From the NCBI GenBank assembly GCA_001802645.1, contig MGZJ01000074.1:1-62474 (forward strand): a stretch of 62,474 bases of DNA. Direction: 5' to 3'. Positions within the stretch are counted from its first letter, which is position 1. Each line of letters begins with the position of its first letter. This stretch comes from Geobacteraceae bacterium GWC2_53_11. Lineage in GTDB: Bacteria; Desulfobacterota; Desulfuromonadia; Geobacterales; Pseudopelobacteraceae. A model generated the notes under the pieces. That model was not told where the DNA came from, ran no database searches, and saw only the letters and a program-made list of their open reading frames with translations. A program made the position numbers and the translations under genes. Shown piece after piece: positions 1 to 12,700 of the stretch.

Positions 1-775
1 CCCTTCGAGCAGTCCGTCCGCGATGCCGGTAACAACGATTGTCTGCGGCGTGGACCAGTTGAGTGTTGTAAAGGTAATCTCGGCAACCGGATCATACGTG
101 TAGGAACCGACCGATCCGCTGCGCAGCCAGGCCTTGACCTGATGGCTGCCCTGATCATCAAGCAGGTCGGCAAGTGAGAGTTTTACATCCGCGCCCGGAG
201 CGCGGGTCAGACTGAGGGTATAGACGTCGGAATACGCATCGGCGGCAATTGCCTGACCGGCTGCATTATTCTCGCTGACGACGATACTGTCATTGACCTT
301 GTTCACCACCACTGCGGCGGCATCATTGTCGAACACCTGCACCGGCATGGTCAGCACTGTCAAGCTATCATAAGCGCCGCCGTCATCCGGCTTGGCACCC
401 TGCTGGATACTGTGCTGGATATTGATGGTGCGCACACCTTCAGCAAGGGTATCATTGGGTGCGGAGACTTCAATTATCTGCGGAATGAACCAGTTGTTAC
501 GATCGAACACAAGAGTCGTGCTTTGCAGCCCGTTGACGAGCAGGCCAAGGCCGCCGGCGCGCGTTTCACTTTCCTTCAGCTCTGATGGCGAAGCGGTAAC
601 ATACACATCTTCTTCAGGTGCCCGGGACAATACGACAGAGTACCTGCCGCGCACCAGGCCCGCCGCTAAAGCAGCGGCATTGTCTTCAAACACACGCAAC
701 GGGCCGTCGAAAGTTCTGATAATTATGCCCGGCTTTTCGTTGTCGGTCACGCTGGCCGAAATATCCTGTGCAGTG
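1..775 (-). repeat. Two Calx-beta-like modules in the giant protein
   Basis: Two related segments of about 120 residues share the pattern 'V-x-E-x-N-A-A ... Y-x-(V/L)-x-L-(S/T)-R-A-P ... T-L-(V/N)-(F/W) ... P-Q-x-(I/V)-x-V ... D-x-L-x-E-G'. One has SVVLSRAPEEDVYV and the other TLSLTRAPGADVKL. The L-x-R-A-P strand and the acidic D-G-x-x-E-G end resemble Calx-beta repeats, which bind calcium in other surface proteins. The second copy is cut by the window edge, so the series may continue. Confidence 0.6.
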
Positions 776-3700
776 GCATTGGCATAGCCTGAGGCAACGC
801 TGTTGCCAGGCAGTGAGACGTCGATAATGCCGCTGTGACCGAGCAGATCGTTACTGACAACTTCAATGGTCCCGCTGTTTTCGCTGCCGGCGACATTGAA
901 GGTGTCGCTCCCCTTACCGCCGATCAGATTGACAGAGACACCGTCCTTGGTGCTGGCGATATAGTAATTGTCGTTGCCTTCCAGCGCATCGATGTTCAGA
1001 CTTTCGATGCCGTTGAAATCGACATGCAGTCCGGCGCCGAAGATGCCGGCGTCGGTAACCACGAACTTGTCGGCATATTCGGTGCCTACCACGGTAAGCG
1101 TGTCAAGACCGTCGCCCCCCTCGATATGCACCGGCGCGTTGACCGTGTAGGTAATCAGGTCGGCACCCTTGCCGCCGTTGACGTTGGTGATCGGCGCATT
1201 AAGATCGCTCGGATCCACGGCAACAAAGGCGCGTACCGTGAAGGTATCGTTGTCGTCCTCGCCGAACAGCCAGAGATCCGCCTTGTTGCTGTACACAACA
1301 AAAGAGTCGTTACCGTTGCCGCCGTAGAGGGTGGTTGCGTGGTGCACGCCTGCGGTGAGGTAGCCGAGCGTAATGGGAGTGGTGGGAATATAATCTTTTT
1401 CCGCAAGACCGGCGTAGGCGTCGCGTGGCGACTGGTAGACCTGGCCGATCTGGAAACGGTCGGCGCCGCTGTCGCCATAAACGGTCAGCGCCGAGCTGGT
1501 GTCGTCAAAGACAAAGGTGTCATCACCTTCGCGGCCAAAAATGGTCACGCCGGCAGCAATTGCACCGTAATTCACCCGCTCGGCACCGCCGCCTGCCATC
1601 GGGAGGCGCTCGGCATCGGTCTGCAAGCCGATAATTGCATTGGGGCGGAACAGGAAGAAGTCGGCATCGTTGGTGCCGTATATGGTTAACCGGTCGTTGT
1701 TGTCAGCACTTGAGATAACAGTGCCATTCGCATCTCTGGCAAGACTGTCAACGGTGATGTTGGCACTGCCGCTGCCGGAGAGGCCGACGCGGTACACGTC
1801 GCTTCCATCATCACCGTGGATAGCCAGTTCACCCGTGTCGACTGTTGAAGTACCGCTTAACAGACTTATACCATCGGCGAAGGTCTGACTGCCGGTCTCA
1901 TCATAATTGACCCGCAGGGTATCTGCGCCGGCACCGGCTGAAATATCGGTGTAGGCATTGGTCGCCCCGACATTGATGATGTCGTCACCGCCGTTGGTTG
2001 CAATGGTGACATGCGCCACCGTGAGATCTGAATTGCTGATGGTGCCGTTGATCCAGAGGGTGTCGGCGCCGCTGCCGAGCTTAAGATCGGTAAACTCAAG
2101 GTCGGCAATATCATAAAGGGCAGGGATGAGAATACCACCGTTGCTGCTGAACAGCGAGCCGCCGTCCAGCGTCCAGGCACGCGCACTCCCGTCAAGAGTG
2201 TTGTTGAAATACAGATGATCCGCCGTGCCGGCGCCACCGGAAAGGCTGAGCTGACCTTTCATGTTGGACAGCGCATGGGTAGCGTCCCCCACCCTCAGCG
2301 CATCGTCACCGTCACCACCCTCTATACGGGTGATGGCACCGATGTTGCCTATCGAAACCGTCTGGACGAGAACCTCGTCATTGCCGCCGAAGGTGCGGAT
2401 ATTGGTGCTGTTGGCATGGGTGCTGGCCACGGTAAAGGAGTCACTGCCACTGCCAAGATCAATATTCAGAGTTTCAAAATTGGCATAGGTAATGCCGCCG
2501 GTCGCGCCAAGGCCGGTCACCGTGGTGGCGGTCAGCACGCCGTCGGTATTGGCAGAGAGGTCCCCCTTGTCGTTAAGCCTGAGGCTGTCCGAGCCTCCCT
2601 GCCCGTACACCTTCAAGATGCCGTTAATGGCATTAAGCGTACTGGTGCCGTCGGCGTCGGTGCTGCCGATGTAGAAGGTATCGGAGCCGCTGCCGGACTT
2701 GATGGTCGTGGTCGTCGCGGCATTGGTGCTGCGCACCTTCATGGTGTCGTTGTACGTGCTGCCCAGATTGATGTTGAGAGTTTCAACCGCGCCATAGGTG
2801 ATGGTTGAGGTGTCGATTCCGGTACTGCTGTTGCGTCCCACAATGGTCGAAGCCGTCATCTGGACAAATGACGCCTGTGCCGTATCGTCGATGATCAGGG
2901 TATCGCTGTCGGCCCCGCCGATAATTGTCAAAGAAGCCGTGAAGTTGTTGAGGGTTCCGTTGGTCGCGCCGGTTTTTTTGGCGTTGCTGCCGACGTAGAA
3001 CGTGTCAGAACCCGTTCCGCCATCAATGGTGGTGACGCTGGTGGTGTTGGTAATGGCTATCGTGTCATTCTTGACGCCGCCGAAGATGTTCACCGCGTTG
3101 GCTGTCAGTGTGCCGAGGATTTCCATCACAGAACCGGTTGTGCCCGGTGTTGTTTCACCGTGGGGATCATCGCCGTAAATGGTGATGGTGTTGCCGACGA
3201 CAACGGCATTCTTGTTTATTTTGAGATGATCGCCGGCATAGATTATGACGTTATTCCGCACGCCGAAATCGTCTTCCGAACGAACTTCGACATCATCATC
3301 AATTTCCACATCGTCACTGTTATCGTCATCATCGTGAGCGGTAATGGTGATGTTGCCATGCCGCGAACGGATATTTTCCGTAATATGGATGGGGCTCATG
3401 GTCGTGATGGTGACCGGCCCGTCCGCGCTGACGCCGGTGCCGCCGACAGCCATCGCCCCGGTGTTCCTGATATAGACACCGCCGGTGGTCGAGGTGCCCT
3501 CAAGGGTGCTGACCTTGGAGGAAAGCATGTTTGCCGATGAGCCGATATCGCCCGAAGCAAACAGGCTTACAAATCCGGAGGTAACATTGGAGACGCCGGC
3601 TGATGCGGCATTGACGATCTTTCCGGATGGCGCCGAAATATAGGCATTGCCGCCGTTATTCGCCGCAACGGAGATCAGGTACAGGTCGCCCAGCCCCTGG

Positions 3701-6700
3701 ACATAGGTATTGCCCCAACTGGAACTGGTCAGACCGACCGTGCCGGTTCTGATGATCAGATCCTCGCCGCCGGCGCTGCCGATGGTGCTGTTAAGCGATC
3801 TCAGGGTGATGCCGTTGCCGATGACCCGTTCGACAAGAGTGCTGTCTTTCCGCTTGATGCCCAGGTTGGCCATCAGCGCGACGTTGCCGGCGGTTGATTT
3901 GACTTCGTCGATCAACATGGCATGGTTGGACATTTCATAGAGGAAGATGTCGCCGCCGGCCAGTGCCTTGATGTCACCGGACTGGGTTTCAATGTAATTT
4001 GCGGCTGAACCGATGGTGCCCGCGGCCTGCAGGTAAATGCTGTCGGCGGTGATAACCTTGGCCATGTCGGCAAGCAGCTGCTGCGCAACCGGATCATAGC
4101 TGTCGGAAATGGAACCGCTGCTGACCAGGCTGACGTTGCCGCCGGTGGTATTGACTGCCATCAGCCGCAGGTCGGATTCCGCATTGATGAAAATATCGCC
4201 GCTGGCGCGCGCCGTCAGGCCGGTGCCGGTGGTCAGAACCAGATCAATCGGTCTGGCAACGGTGCCGATAGTTCCGCTCAGACCACCCTCGATAATGACA
4301 TCGCCGCCCTTGATGTTTTCCTGTGCAATTCCGGCGCCGCTCCTGCCGTCAGTGAGCCCCGCCTTGGCCTTGATCCTGACTTCACCGGCAGCACTGATAT
4401 GATTGATGGCAAAGCCGGCTTCCGTACCGACATTCACCTTGCCGCCGGTGGAGATGAAATCGACAACGCCGTTGGCCAGCACGTTGATATCGTCTACCTG
4501 CTTCACCTCGATATACTTGACGATGGCCGTCTTATCGAGATTGAGGACCCGGGCGGTGATGTCCGTGCCGGCAGCGTCGAAGAAGGTGACATCCTTCCGT
4601 TCGGCGGCTGCCAGGGCAATTTTGGCAGCTTCCGGCAGATTGTTCGACAGCGGCAGGTCGATCCTGATCTTATCGGCCTTGATGGTTCCGATATCCCCGG
4701 AAGATTTCACATAGACATTGAAGCCAAGGATATTCGGGTCTTCGCTTTCGCCGACCGTCGAAGAAACCGTTTTGGGCTGCAGGATGCTGGCGTTGACCGA
4801 GTTTCTCAGCATATCCTCGCTCCACGCGGCACGCTGCCGCATGACGTCGCCATCGGCAAAGAAATGACCGCTGCCGGTGACCGAACCGAGCGTGATGACG
4901 GTCGGCACCGTGGCCTCGGCATTTTCGCTGCTGACGGCCAGGCTAATCCTGTTCGGATTGGCAGTATCCTTTACGACGTAATATGACCTGCCATCCTCAA
5001 GTCCGCCTATGGCTGCCGGGGCTGTCCCGTTGCTGTAGACGAACGCCGTGCCGGTGGCAAAACCGTGTCCGGTCAACGTGACGGTGTTGGCGCTGTCGTT
5101 GACAGCGGCAAACGGATCGAATGATTTTGCCCCCAGCGCATGCATGACACCGGCAATACCCATGGCATCGAGATCGATGAAGGTCCCGTTTGCGGCGTTG
5201 GCGGCCGTTGCTGCCAGCTTGACCGTATTGGCGTCAACAACGATGGCGTAATAGGTCGCGCCATCCTGCAGGCCGACGATGGAACTGCCGCTATGATAGG
5301 TCACCACCTGGCCGGTGGTGAAGACGTTGGCGCCGACGTCGATGCTGTTGCCGCTGACGGCGGAGGCGCCGACAGTCTGGTGAAGGGCAGTGGCGTTGAC
5401 ATCGTAGTTCCAGCCCGGATCGAACGTGGCGGTAACCGTGCCGTAAGTTTTGTGCAGATCCCGGTACTCTTTGGTACGGGCGTTCTCAAGCGTCGTAATG
5501 GCGTTGCTGACGAACGTAGCAAGCGCCGTCCCGGAATAGCCCTGCTTTATCCCTTCCGCATTATAGAAAGTGCTGTAGGCAGTGCGCTCGGCAGCGGTAA
5601 GCGTAACCGTGAAATTTGCATCGAACAGCGCCGGGTTCGGCTGGCGGTTGCGATACTGCCAGTAGGCGTTATATTCGGATGTTTTGGTATTCTGATACGC
5701 ATTGATGGTGGCGGTGATACTGACTCCGGCGGTATCTTCCGTAGCCTGCATCCGGTTCCAGAGCTGAAGCAGCTGGTCGGCGGTACGATCGTCGCGAACC
5801 GTCAGGGTGTTGGCATCGATAAGGCTGCCCGCTTTTACTTCAATGCGCACGTTTGCGTTGCTCTGGGCCTTGATCAGGCTCAGGTTGCCGCTGTTTTCCG
5901 TCAGGAAGATGCTCTGGGATGCCGTGAGCGTGACCCGATCCCTGGCCAGCGTCGTGCCGCTGTCAATGGTCAGGGCACGGGCGCCGGCACCCGGAGTGCT
6001 GGCGCCCGTGCCGCCGCTGCCAAGGGCACCGATGCTACCGGATGAAGAGGTGAGGGTGATCGATCCGCCTCTGATCAGATTGTCGGAACCCGCACTGTAA
6101 TCCGCGGCGGCAAGGATGCCCCCGGCGCTGGTCAGGACGATATCGCCGTTCTTGTTGTCGGTGACAACCCTGTTGATCGTCAGGGAGCCCAGTATCTCGC
6201 TGATCCTGATATCGCCCCTGGTGGTGACGGCAGTCAGGATTCCGCTATCCGTTGTCAGGTCGGTCTGCAGGGTATTAGCCGAGCCGATGCCGTTTACCGC
6301 CGTCAGCGTGACGTTTTTGCCGCCGATGACGGCATCACTGTTAATCACGATTATCTGGTCGCCGGCAGCAAGATTTGTCAGGCCGGCCACATCCTTGATA
6401 GTTCCGCCGATCAGAATGTCGCCGCCGCTGTTGACCACCACCCCGACGTTGGCATCACCCGCATCGAAACCGATGAAATCGATATCGATTGCCCGGTCGG
6501 CACGGATGCTGTTGTTGTAGTAGTCCTTCTTGCCCTGAACCGTCGTCACCTCTGAATAATAGGTGCTTTTCCCGTACCACGTCGAGGTTTCCCAGTTGCG
6601 TTTCGATACGGCCGGATCGCCGACATTCATGGTGAAATAATTGTAGGAATAATCACTGGTATCAGCGGAAACCTTGACGTACTCACCCGGCTCGCGAATC

Positions 6701-9700
6701 GGCCTCGGATCGATGTTCTCGCGATACGGCCCGCTGATCATGTTGCCCGGGTCGGCGGCCAGCGCATCGATCCCCAGCCAGGCTGAACTGGAGTATGTCG
6801 CCGTCGTTTTGGTCTGGTAATTCTGGCCGTTGGACCAGTAGTAACGCATGCCTGCCAGAGGATCGTAGTCCGCCGAACGGGCTCCGCTTCCCAGGCCGAA
6901 GGTTTCCCCGGAAACGAGGATGCCGGTCTGGGTGTTTTTCTGGAAATAGGTCCTGGTTTTGACCACGCCGTTTTCACGGTAGTATTCGGTAACCCGTATG
7001 CCGCCGTCCGCCTGCATGAAAGAGGTGTCGGTAATTTTCAGTTTGCCCGCAACGCCTTTGCCGGAGTCGAGTTTGTTGACCACCAGATCATAGCCGGTCT
7101 GGTTATCAACCTTGACGCTTCCGTAGCCGTCCATGACGTTAAGATGGCCGCCGCCGGTGCTGACGATCTGGCCAAACAGCTCCATGTAGCCGCCCGCCAC
7201 CTGGGCAGCCCAGGCTTCAAGGCGATCTTTCTCAACGTTGAAGTTGACATTGATATTATCGGAGCCGTCCGAAGGGAGGGTGAAGGATTTCCAGTCGTCG
7301 GTGGTAAGGCCGAACTGGTTTTTCAGATAGGTGGCCAGCGAAAGTTTGGTTTCCGTTGTTTCGACGATCAGCTCGCCAAACCAGGTGCTGCCCACAACCG
7401 TGTCGGAATACCCGGTGCTGCCGAATACCGAGGTTGAAGCAAAACCGTACGAATTGGCCTGGGCCTTGGTAAGGGTGGTCACGCCGCTGCGATACAGGTT
7501 GTAGGCAATTTTGGCTGCACTGATACGCGAGGCATCGGCGGAGGCATCAACCGTAACCGTCCGCACCGGCAGACCGCTCTGCACCGTACCGGCAATGTTC
7601 AGATATTTGGCACTGATGGAGACATTGTTGGCGGCAATAATATTGCCTTTACCGTTCATCAGGTTCGCCTGGCTGCCGGAGTTTTCGTCCAGGTTTACCG
7701 TACCGACGACATTCGCCCCAAGGGCGGCATTGACGGCTGAATTGAGGGCTGCTGTGCCGCCACTGCCGCCGGTGACGCTGAAGCTTGCGGCTCCGCTGGC
7801 GCGTGCGGCGGCCTCGGCCGCTGCCCAGGCGGTACCGGGGTTGTTGCCGGCAGTGTACAGGGCGTCAATGTAGCTCTGGACGAAATTCTGTCCGGTGGTC
7901 AGGGTCAGCTCGCCGGCGCTGATATTGGCGCTGGAGTAGATGCTCCCCTGGGCAATGACCGTCACACTGCCGAGAACGTTGGTGACATCCCCGTCCATTT
8001 CAACCGAAGGAGTCTGGAATTTGTTGTATTTCGGGTCGGCAATATTGACCGGATTGTCTTCATTGAAATTGCTCTTGATGAGTATCTGCGGCGTGCTGCC
8101 GGTCTTTGTCACGTCAAAGCTCAAAGCCGTGGTCAAGCCGGCTGTTTTGTTCAGGATGCCGGAATTGTTCCAGATCTCGGTGCCGTTGAACATGACCGTG
8201 CCGCCGGCGTTGTCCGGAATGGTTATCCGGTTGAGGCGCAGGTTTGCCGGGCTGTTATTCTCAATCGAGATAGTGACGTCTCCCGGTGCCTTGAGGGTGC
8301 CGGAGCCGGAGAGATTGTCGGCATAAATCCTGATCAAGCCCGCCTGTGCCCAGATGTCCGACAGGGTGACATACGGAGCGGCCATCGAGGCAATGTAGAC
8401 GTTCTTGTCCGCATTGTAGAGCCCCAGCTCCTTCATCTGCGCTTCGACCCTGTTGATCTCGATATTGAACGCCGCCACGGCTGCGGTATTACCCGCATAC
8501 AGGGTTCTCATATCCAGCCAGTGCTTCCATTCCTTGATCAGGTTGGAGGCGATTGATTCGGTACTCAGAACCGGGTCCGGCATTCCTTCCGTTTTCGTGA
8601 CGACCGCGCCGGCATCAATGCCGAAGTCTTTCGGGATCACAATCGACTGATTTTTCAGGGTGCCAACTTCAATGGCGCCGTTGACAATAACTGAGGTGTT
8701 GCGTTCATCCTTGGAAGTGCCGCCCTTCAGCTCATCGGATACTCCGCCGCCAAGTGCGCTGTTGATGCCGTCGGCAACAGCAGAAAGCCAGCTCTTGCCG
8801 GTGCCGGTGGCCTTGATGTTCGAAGGGCTGTACCGTTCGGCCTGCAGCCAGGCATCGCGGCCGAATTTCAGGTTTGCACCGCTGCCGACGATGACGGTGT
8901 TGTTCTCGATAATTTCGCCGTGCGATTTGAGGCTTTCAATCGGAAGAGCCGAGGCATTCAGTTCGTCGCCGCGCGAAATGATGGTGAACTCGCTTCTGAC
9001 GCCGTCGCGGTTGCGACCGGCAAGCAGGTTAAGCGTGCCCAGGGCGTTGATGGTTGTGCCGGTGCCGACCGTGGACTGGTCATTGGCATGAATGCGCGCA
9101 AGCGCGTCAACGGCCGCTGCCGAAGCCAGTCCGTAGGTATGCACCTGCGGTTCAACCGTCAGAGAGCCACGGGTACGGCTCTGAACATCTACATTGCCAA
9201 TCGTGTTGATCACAACATTGTTGCCGATTGAAGACGTGGCGTTGATCTCGTCGGCAAGGATGTAGCTCGTAGCAGCCGCGCAGTTGATAAGGCCGCCGGA
9301 ATCCAGGCTGATATCGTCGAAACCTTCCACATCGTTGTAGGAAGAGATCAGGAAATTGCCCGGGTTGAGCGTGCTGCCGGTGATGGTGATTTTCGCGCCA
9401 TTCCCGACGGTCGCATCCGTATAGTTCTTGATGATCGAAATGCTTTCGGCGGCGCTGCCGTTCAGCACGCCACCCTGTCCGGCCTTGACGTTGTACTGGT
9501 TTGTCCCGAGCAGATTCTTTCGGGCGGTGTTGGTGGCGTCAATCTGGAAATCAAGCGTCGAAACAACGGCGTTGCCGCCCAGTTTTGCCAGTACCGTGCT
9601 GGTATCAAGATTGGAGGCCTTGGCGCCGCTGACATTCAGCCCTCCCGCCGACATGGAATCGGTTCTGCTGTCGAATCGCGCCGTATGGCTGGAAAGGACT

Positions 9701-12700
9701 TTCAGGCTCGACACGTTGAGGGTGTTCTTTGACGTGCTGGCATCGTCGCCGATAAAAGCGCTGGTCGTGCTGGTGGCGGTAACCGAGGCCAGAGAGGCGG
9801 AACCGGCGATCAGTCCGCCGCTGCCGGCAACTGAGCCGGCAAAATTACTGTCATCGCCCGAGGCTGAAACCAGCAGTGCCGGACCGTTCCCCTTGCGATA
9901 GATGACGGTGTCGCCGTTGGCAAGGCCATTGTCGCTGCCGATCTGGATTGAGTCGCGTGCCGAGTTGAGTGCCGACGACGGATTGAACGTGAACGTCCGG
10001 CGATCATAGCCGGAAGCCTCGGTCAAGGTATTGCCGGAACCGAACACCGCCGGGTCACTCAGATTGACTATGATCGGCGCCGCTTGCGAACCCGCCGTAT
10101 TGGTGGCGTTGGAGAAGGAGGAAGCCAGATTTACCCGCGTCGGAGTAAGTATGGTGAACCGGTGGCCGGTTCCGGTGGCCACGGCACCGTTCAGACTAAG
10201 TGCCCCCTTGACGGCGCCGGACGCGCCGGTCTCCGCATCGCGGGCACGGAAGCTGACCGTACCCGGAACGCTCGTGTCGAGGTTGGTCGTGGAAACGTCA
10301 TACAGGCGGATACGGCTACGGTTGCTGCTGTCAACTTCAACATAATAGGTGCCGGAGTTGACCAGGCCGCCGACTGCGGTAGCAGGGACCGCAGTGCTGC
10401 TGCCGGAGTTGTAGGAGACCATCTCGCCGGTCGTCAGTCCGTGGTCGGCGCCCAGGTTGATCCATTCGCCACTGACGGCGCTTGCCGGAGTGAACGCGCG
10501 CACATCGTCAACAACCACATAATAGAGCTGGCCATCGATCAGCCCGCCGACCGGATCGCCTGAGGCAATGGTGACGCCGTTGCCCAGATATGAATTGGTT
10601 GTCACGTTGGAGTTCGCATAGGTGTCGTTGGCGCCGGCGGCAATCATGCCGTAGGTGCTGCTGTCCACGTTGGCATCCTGCCTGCTGTTGCCGGAAGCGT
10701 TGACGGCAACAGACGTGGCGACCGAAAGGGTGGTGTTGTCGGCAATATACCCGCTGACCGTCCCTGAGGTAGTTGCCGAGCTTGACGTTGCGTTGACGCC
10801 GATAAGGGAGCCGGAACTGCCGGTGGCGTAGGATTTGGCGGAATATCCGCCGGTCGGATAAGAGAGGGAAGCCAGTACCGACAGGGTGTTTGCGGAAATT
10901 GTCTTGGAACCGCCGCCGATATACGCCGTAACATTCGGCGTTACGGTCGAAGTCGCCTTGCTGACCCCGACGGTCAGCACGCCGCCGCTGACACCGCTGG
11001 CGTCGGAATTGGCACTGACTTTGTCGCTGGCAATGACGGAGAGATCTCCGCCCGCTTTGAGAGTCGAGCCGGTCGCGTAGGCGCTGACAACGGGAGTTAT
11101 GGATGCTGTGGCAGCGTTCTCGCCGCCGATGGCTAGAATCCCGCCTGTGGCGGAATCCACATTTGCGGTTGCAGTATTCGACGCATCGGCAACAATCGAG
11201 AGATTGCCGCCCGCGGCAGCGGTAACCGAATCCATATGGGCAAGCGTGCTGCCGTTGCTGTTTGATGTCGCCGAGACGGCGCCGATCGCCACCAGACCGA
11301 TGGTCAGGGTGCCGCTGCTTGATGTCGCCGTATTATCCGAACGCGACAGCAGTGAAATCGACCCGCCGGTTGTAAGCCGTGCGCCCGCATTGACCCTTGT
11401 ATCAAGCTGTGCCGACGAGGTGGCAACGGCAACCGCTCCGTTCGCGGCGACAAGCCCGCCGCCGGGAGCCGAGGCGGATGCTTCCGCACCCTTGTTGATG
11501 ACGGCTCCGGCAGTCGTGTAATTGTGCAATGTCTGGAGGTTGATGCCGTAGGCGCTGATCTGGGCATTGCCTATATAGGTATCCATGTCCGGCGTCACAA
11601 CGGCATCGGACAGAACAACGCCCAGGCCGACAAGACCAACGGTCGTGCCTTCCGCTTTGGCCTTGGCCTTGTCCTCGGCCTTTGACGTCGCGGTCAGGAT
11701 ACCGGTCAGGGTGAGAACCGCACCGTCACCGATAAAGGCCATGATGGTCGGCGTGACATTGGCGTCAACATCGGCGCCGTTGCCGGCAAAGACGCCGCCG
11801 CCGGAAGCATTGCCATAAGCGTCGATGGTATTGGCCGAACTGGACAGCATGGTCAGGTGGCGGCCGCTGATGGTCGCGCCCTGGCCGATATAGCTCTTCA
11901 CGGTTGGCTTGATTTCAACCTTGGAGATTGAAACTCCGATGGCGCCTACCCCGACGCTCACGCCAAAAGCATCGGCATCGCCGACAGCAGTGGCATCGGC
12001 GGTGAGGGAGATATCATTTACCGCGGCAATAGCCGCGCTGCCGGCAATATACGCTTCGACTGTGGGGTTTATGACCAGCGACGCTTCGTTGCCGGTAGCA
12101 CTGGCAAGACCGACGGCAAGACCGTAGGCGGTGGAAGAAACGGTCGCATCCGAATCCGCCGCGATGGTTACGCCGTTAACCGCCTTGCCTGCCTCCTTGC
12201 CGACTTCCGCATATTCACCGATATAGGCCTTGGTGGCACCGCCCAGTGTGGTTTTGGTTACCGAGGCCCCGGCACTGATCAGGCCGCCGGTTGCCCCGAG
12301 GCTGGTGCCTTTGATGCTGTAGGTTGAATTGGCCGTAATTGAGAGAAGGTTCGCGTTGGTTATTTTTGTCTTCGCCGCAGCCGATGTCCCTTCAATATAT
12401 GCCAGCGTGGAGTTTGAAATCGTGGTGGCAACGACCGAACCGCCCAGGGCCAAGCCTCCGGAAGCGGCAAGACTGAAGGTCAGCACATCAACCGTGGCAC
12501 TGTCTGTTGCGGACAGCCCGACCGTGCCGCCCGCAGAAATCGTGGATGTGCCACGGATATCCGCATGGGTGGTAGTTGCCAGATCGCTTGTCACCGCCGA
12601 AGCATTCAGGCCAGCGATACCGCCGAAACTGAAGCCGGCGGCAAGCCCGGCAACCCTCGCGTCTGAAGTGGCAGCAAGCGAGACATCGGAATTTTGCGAC

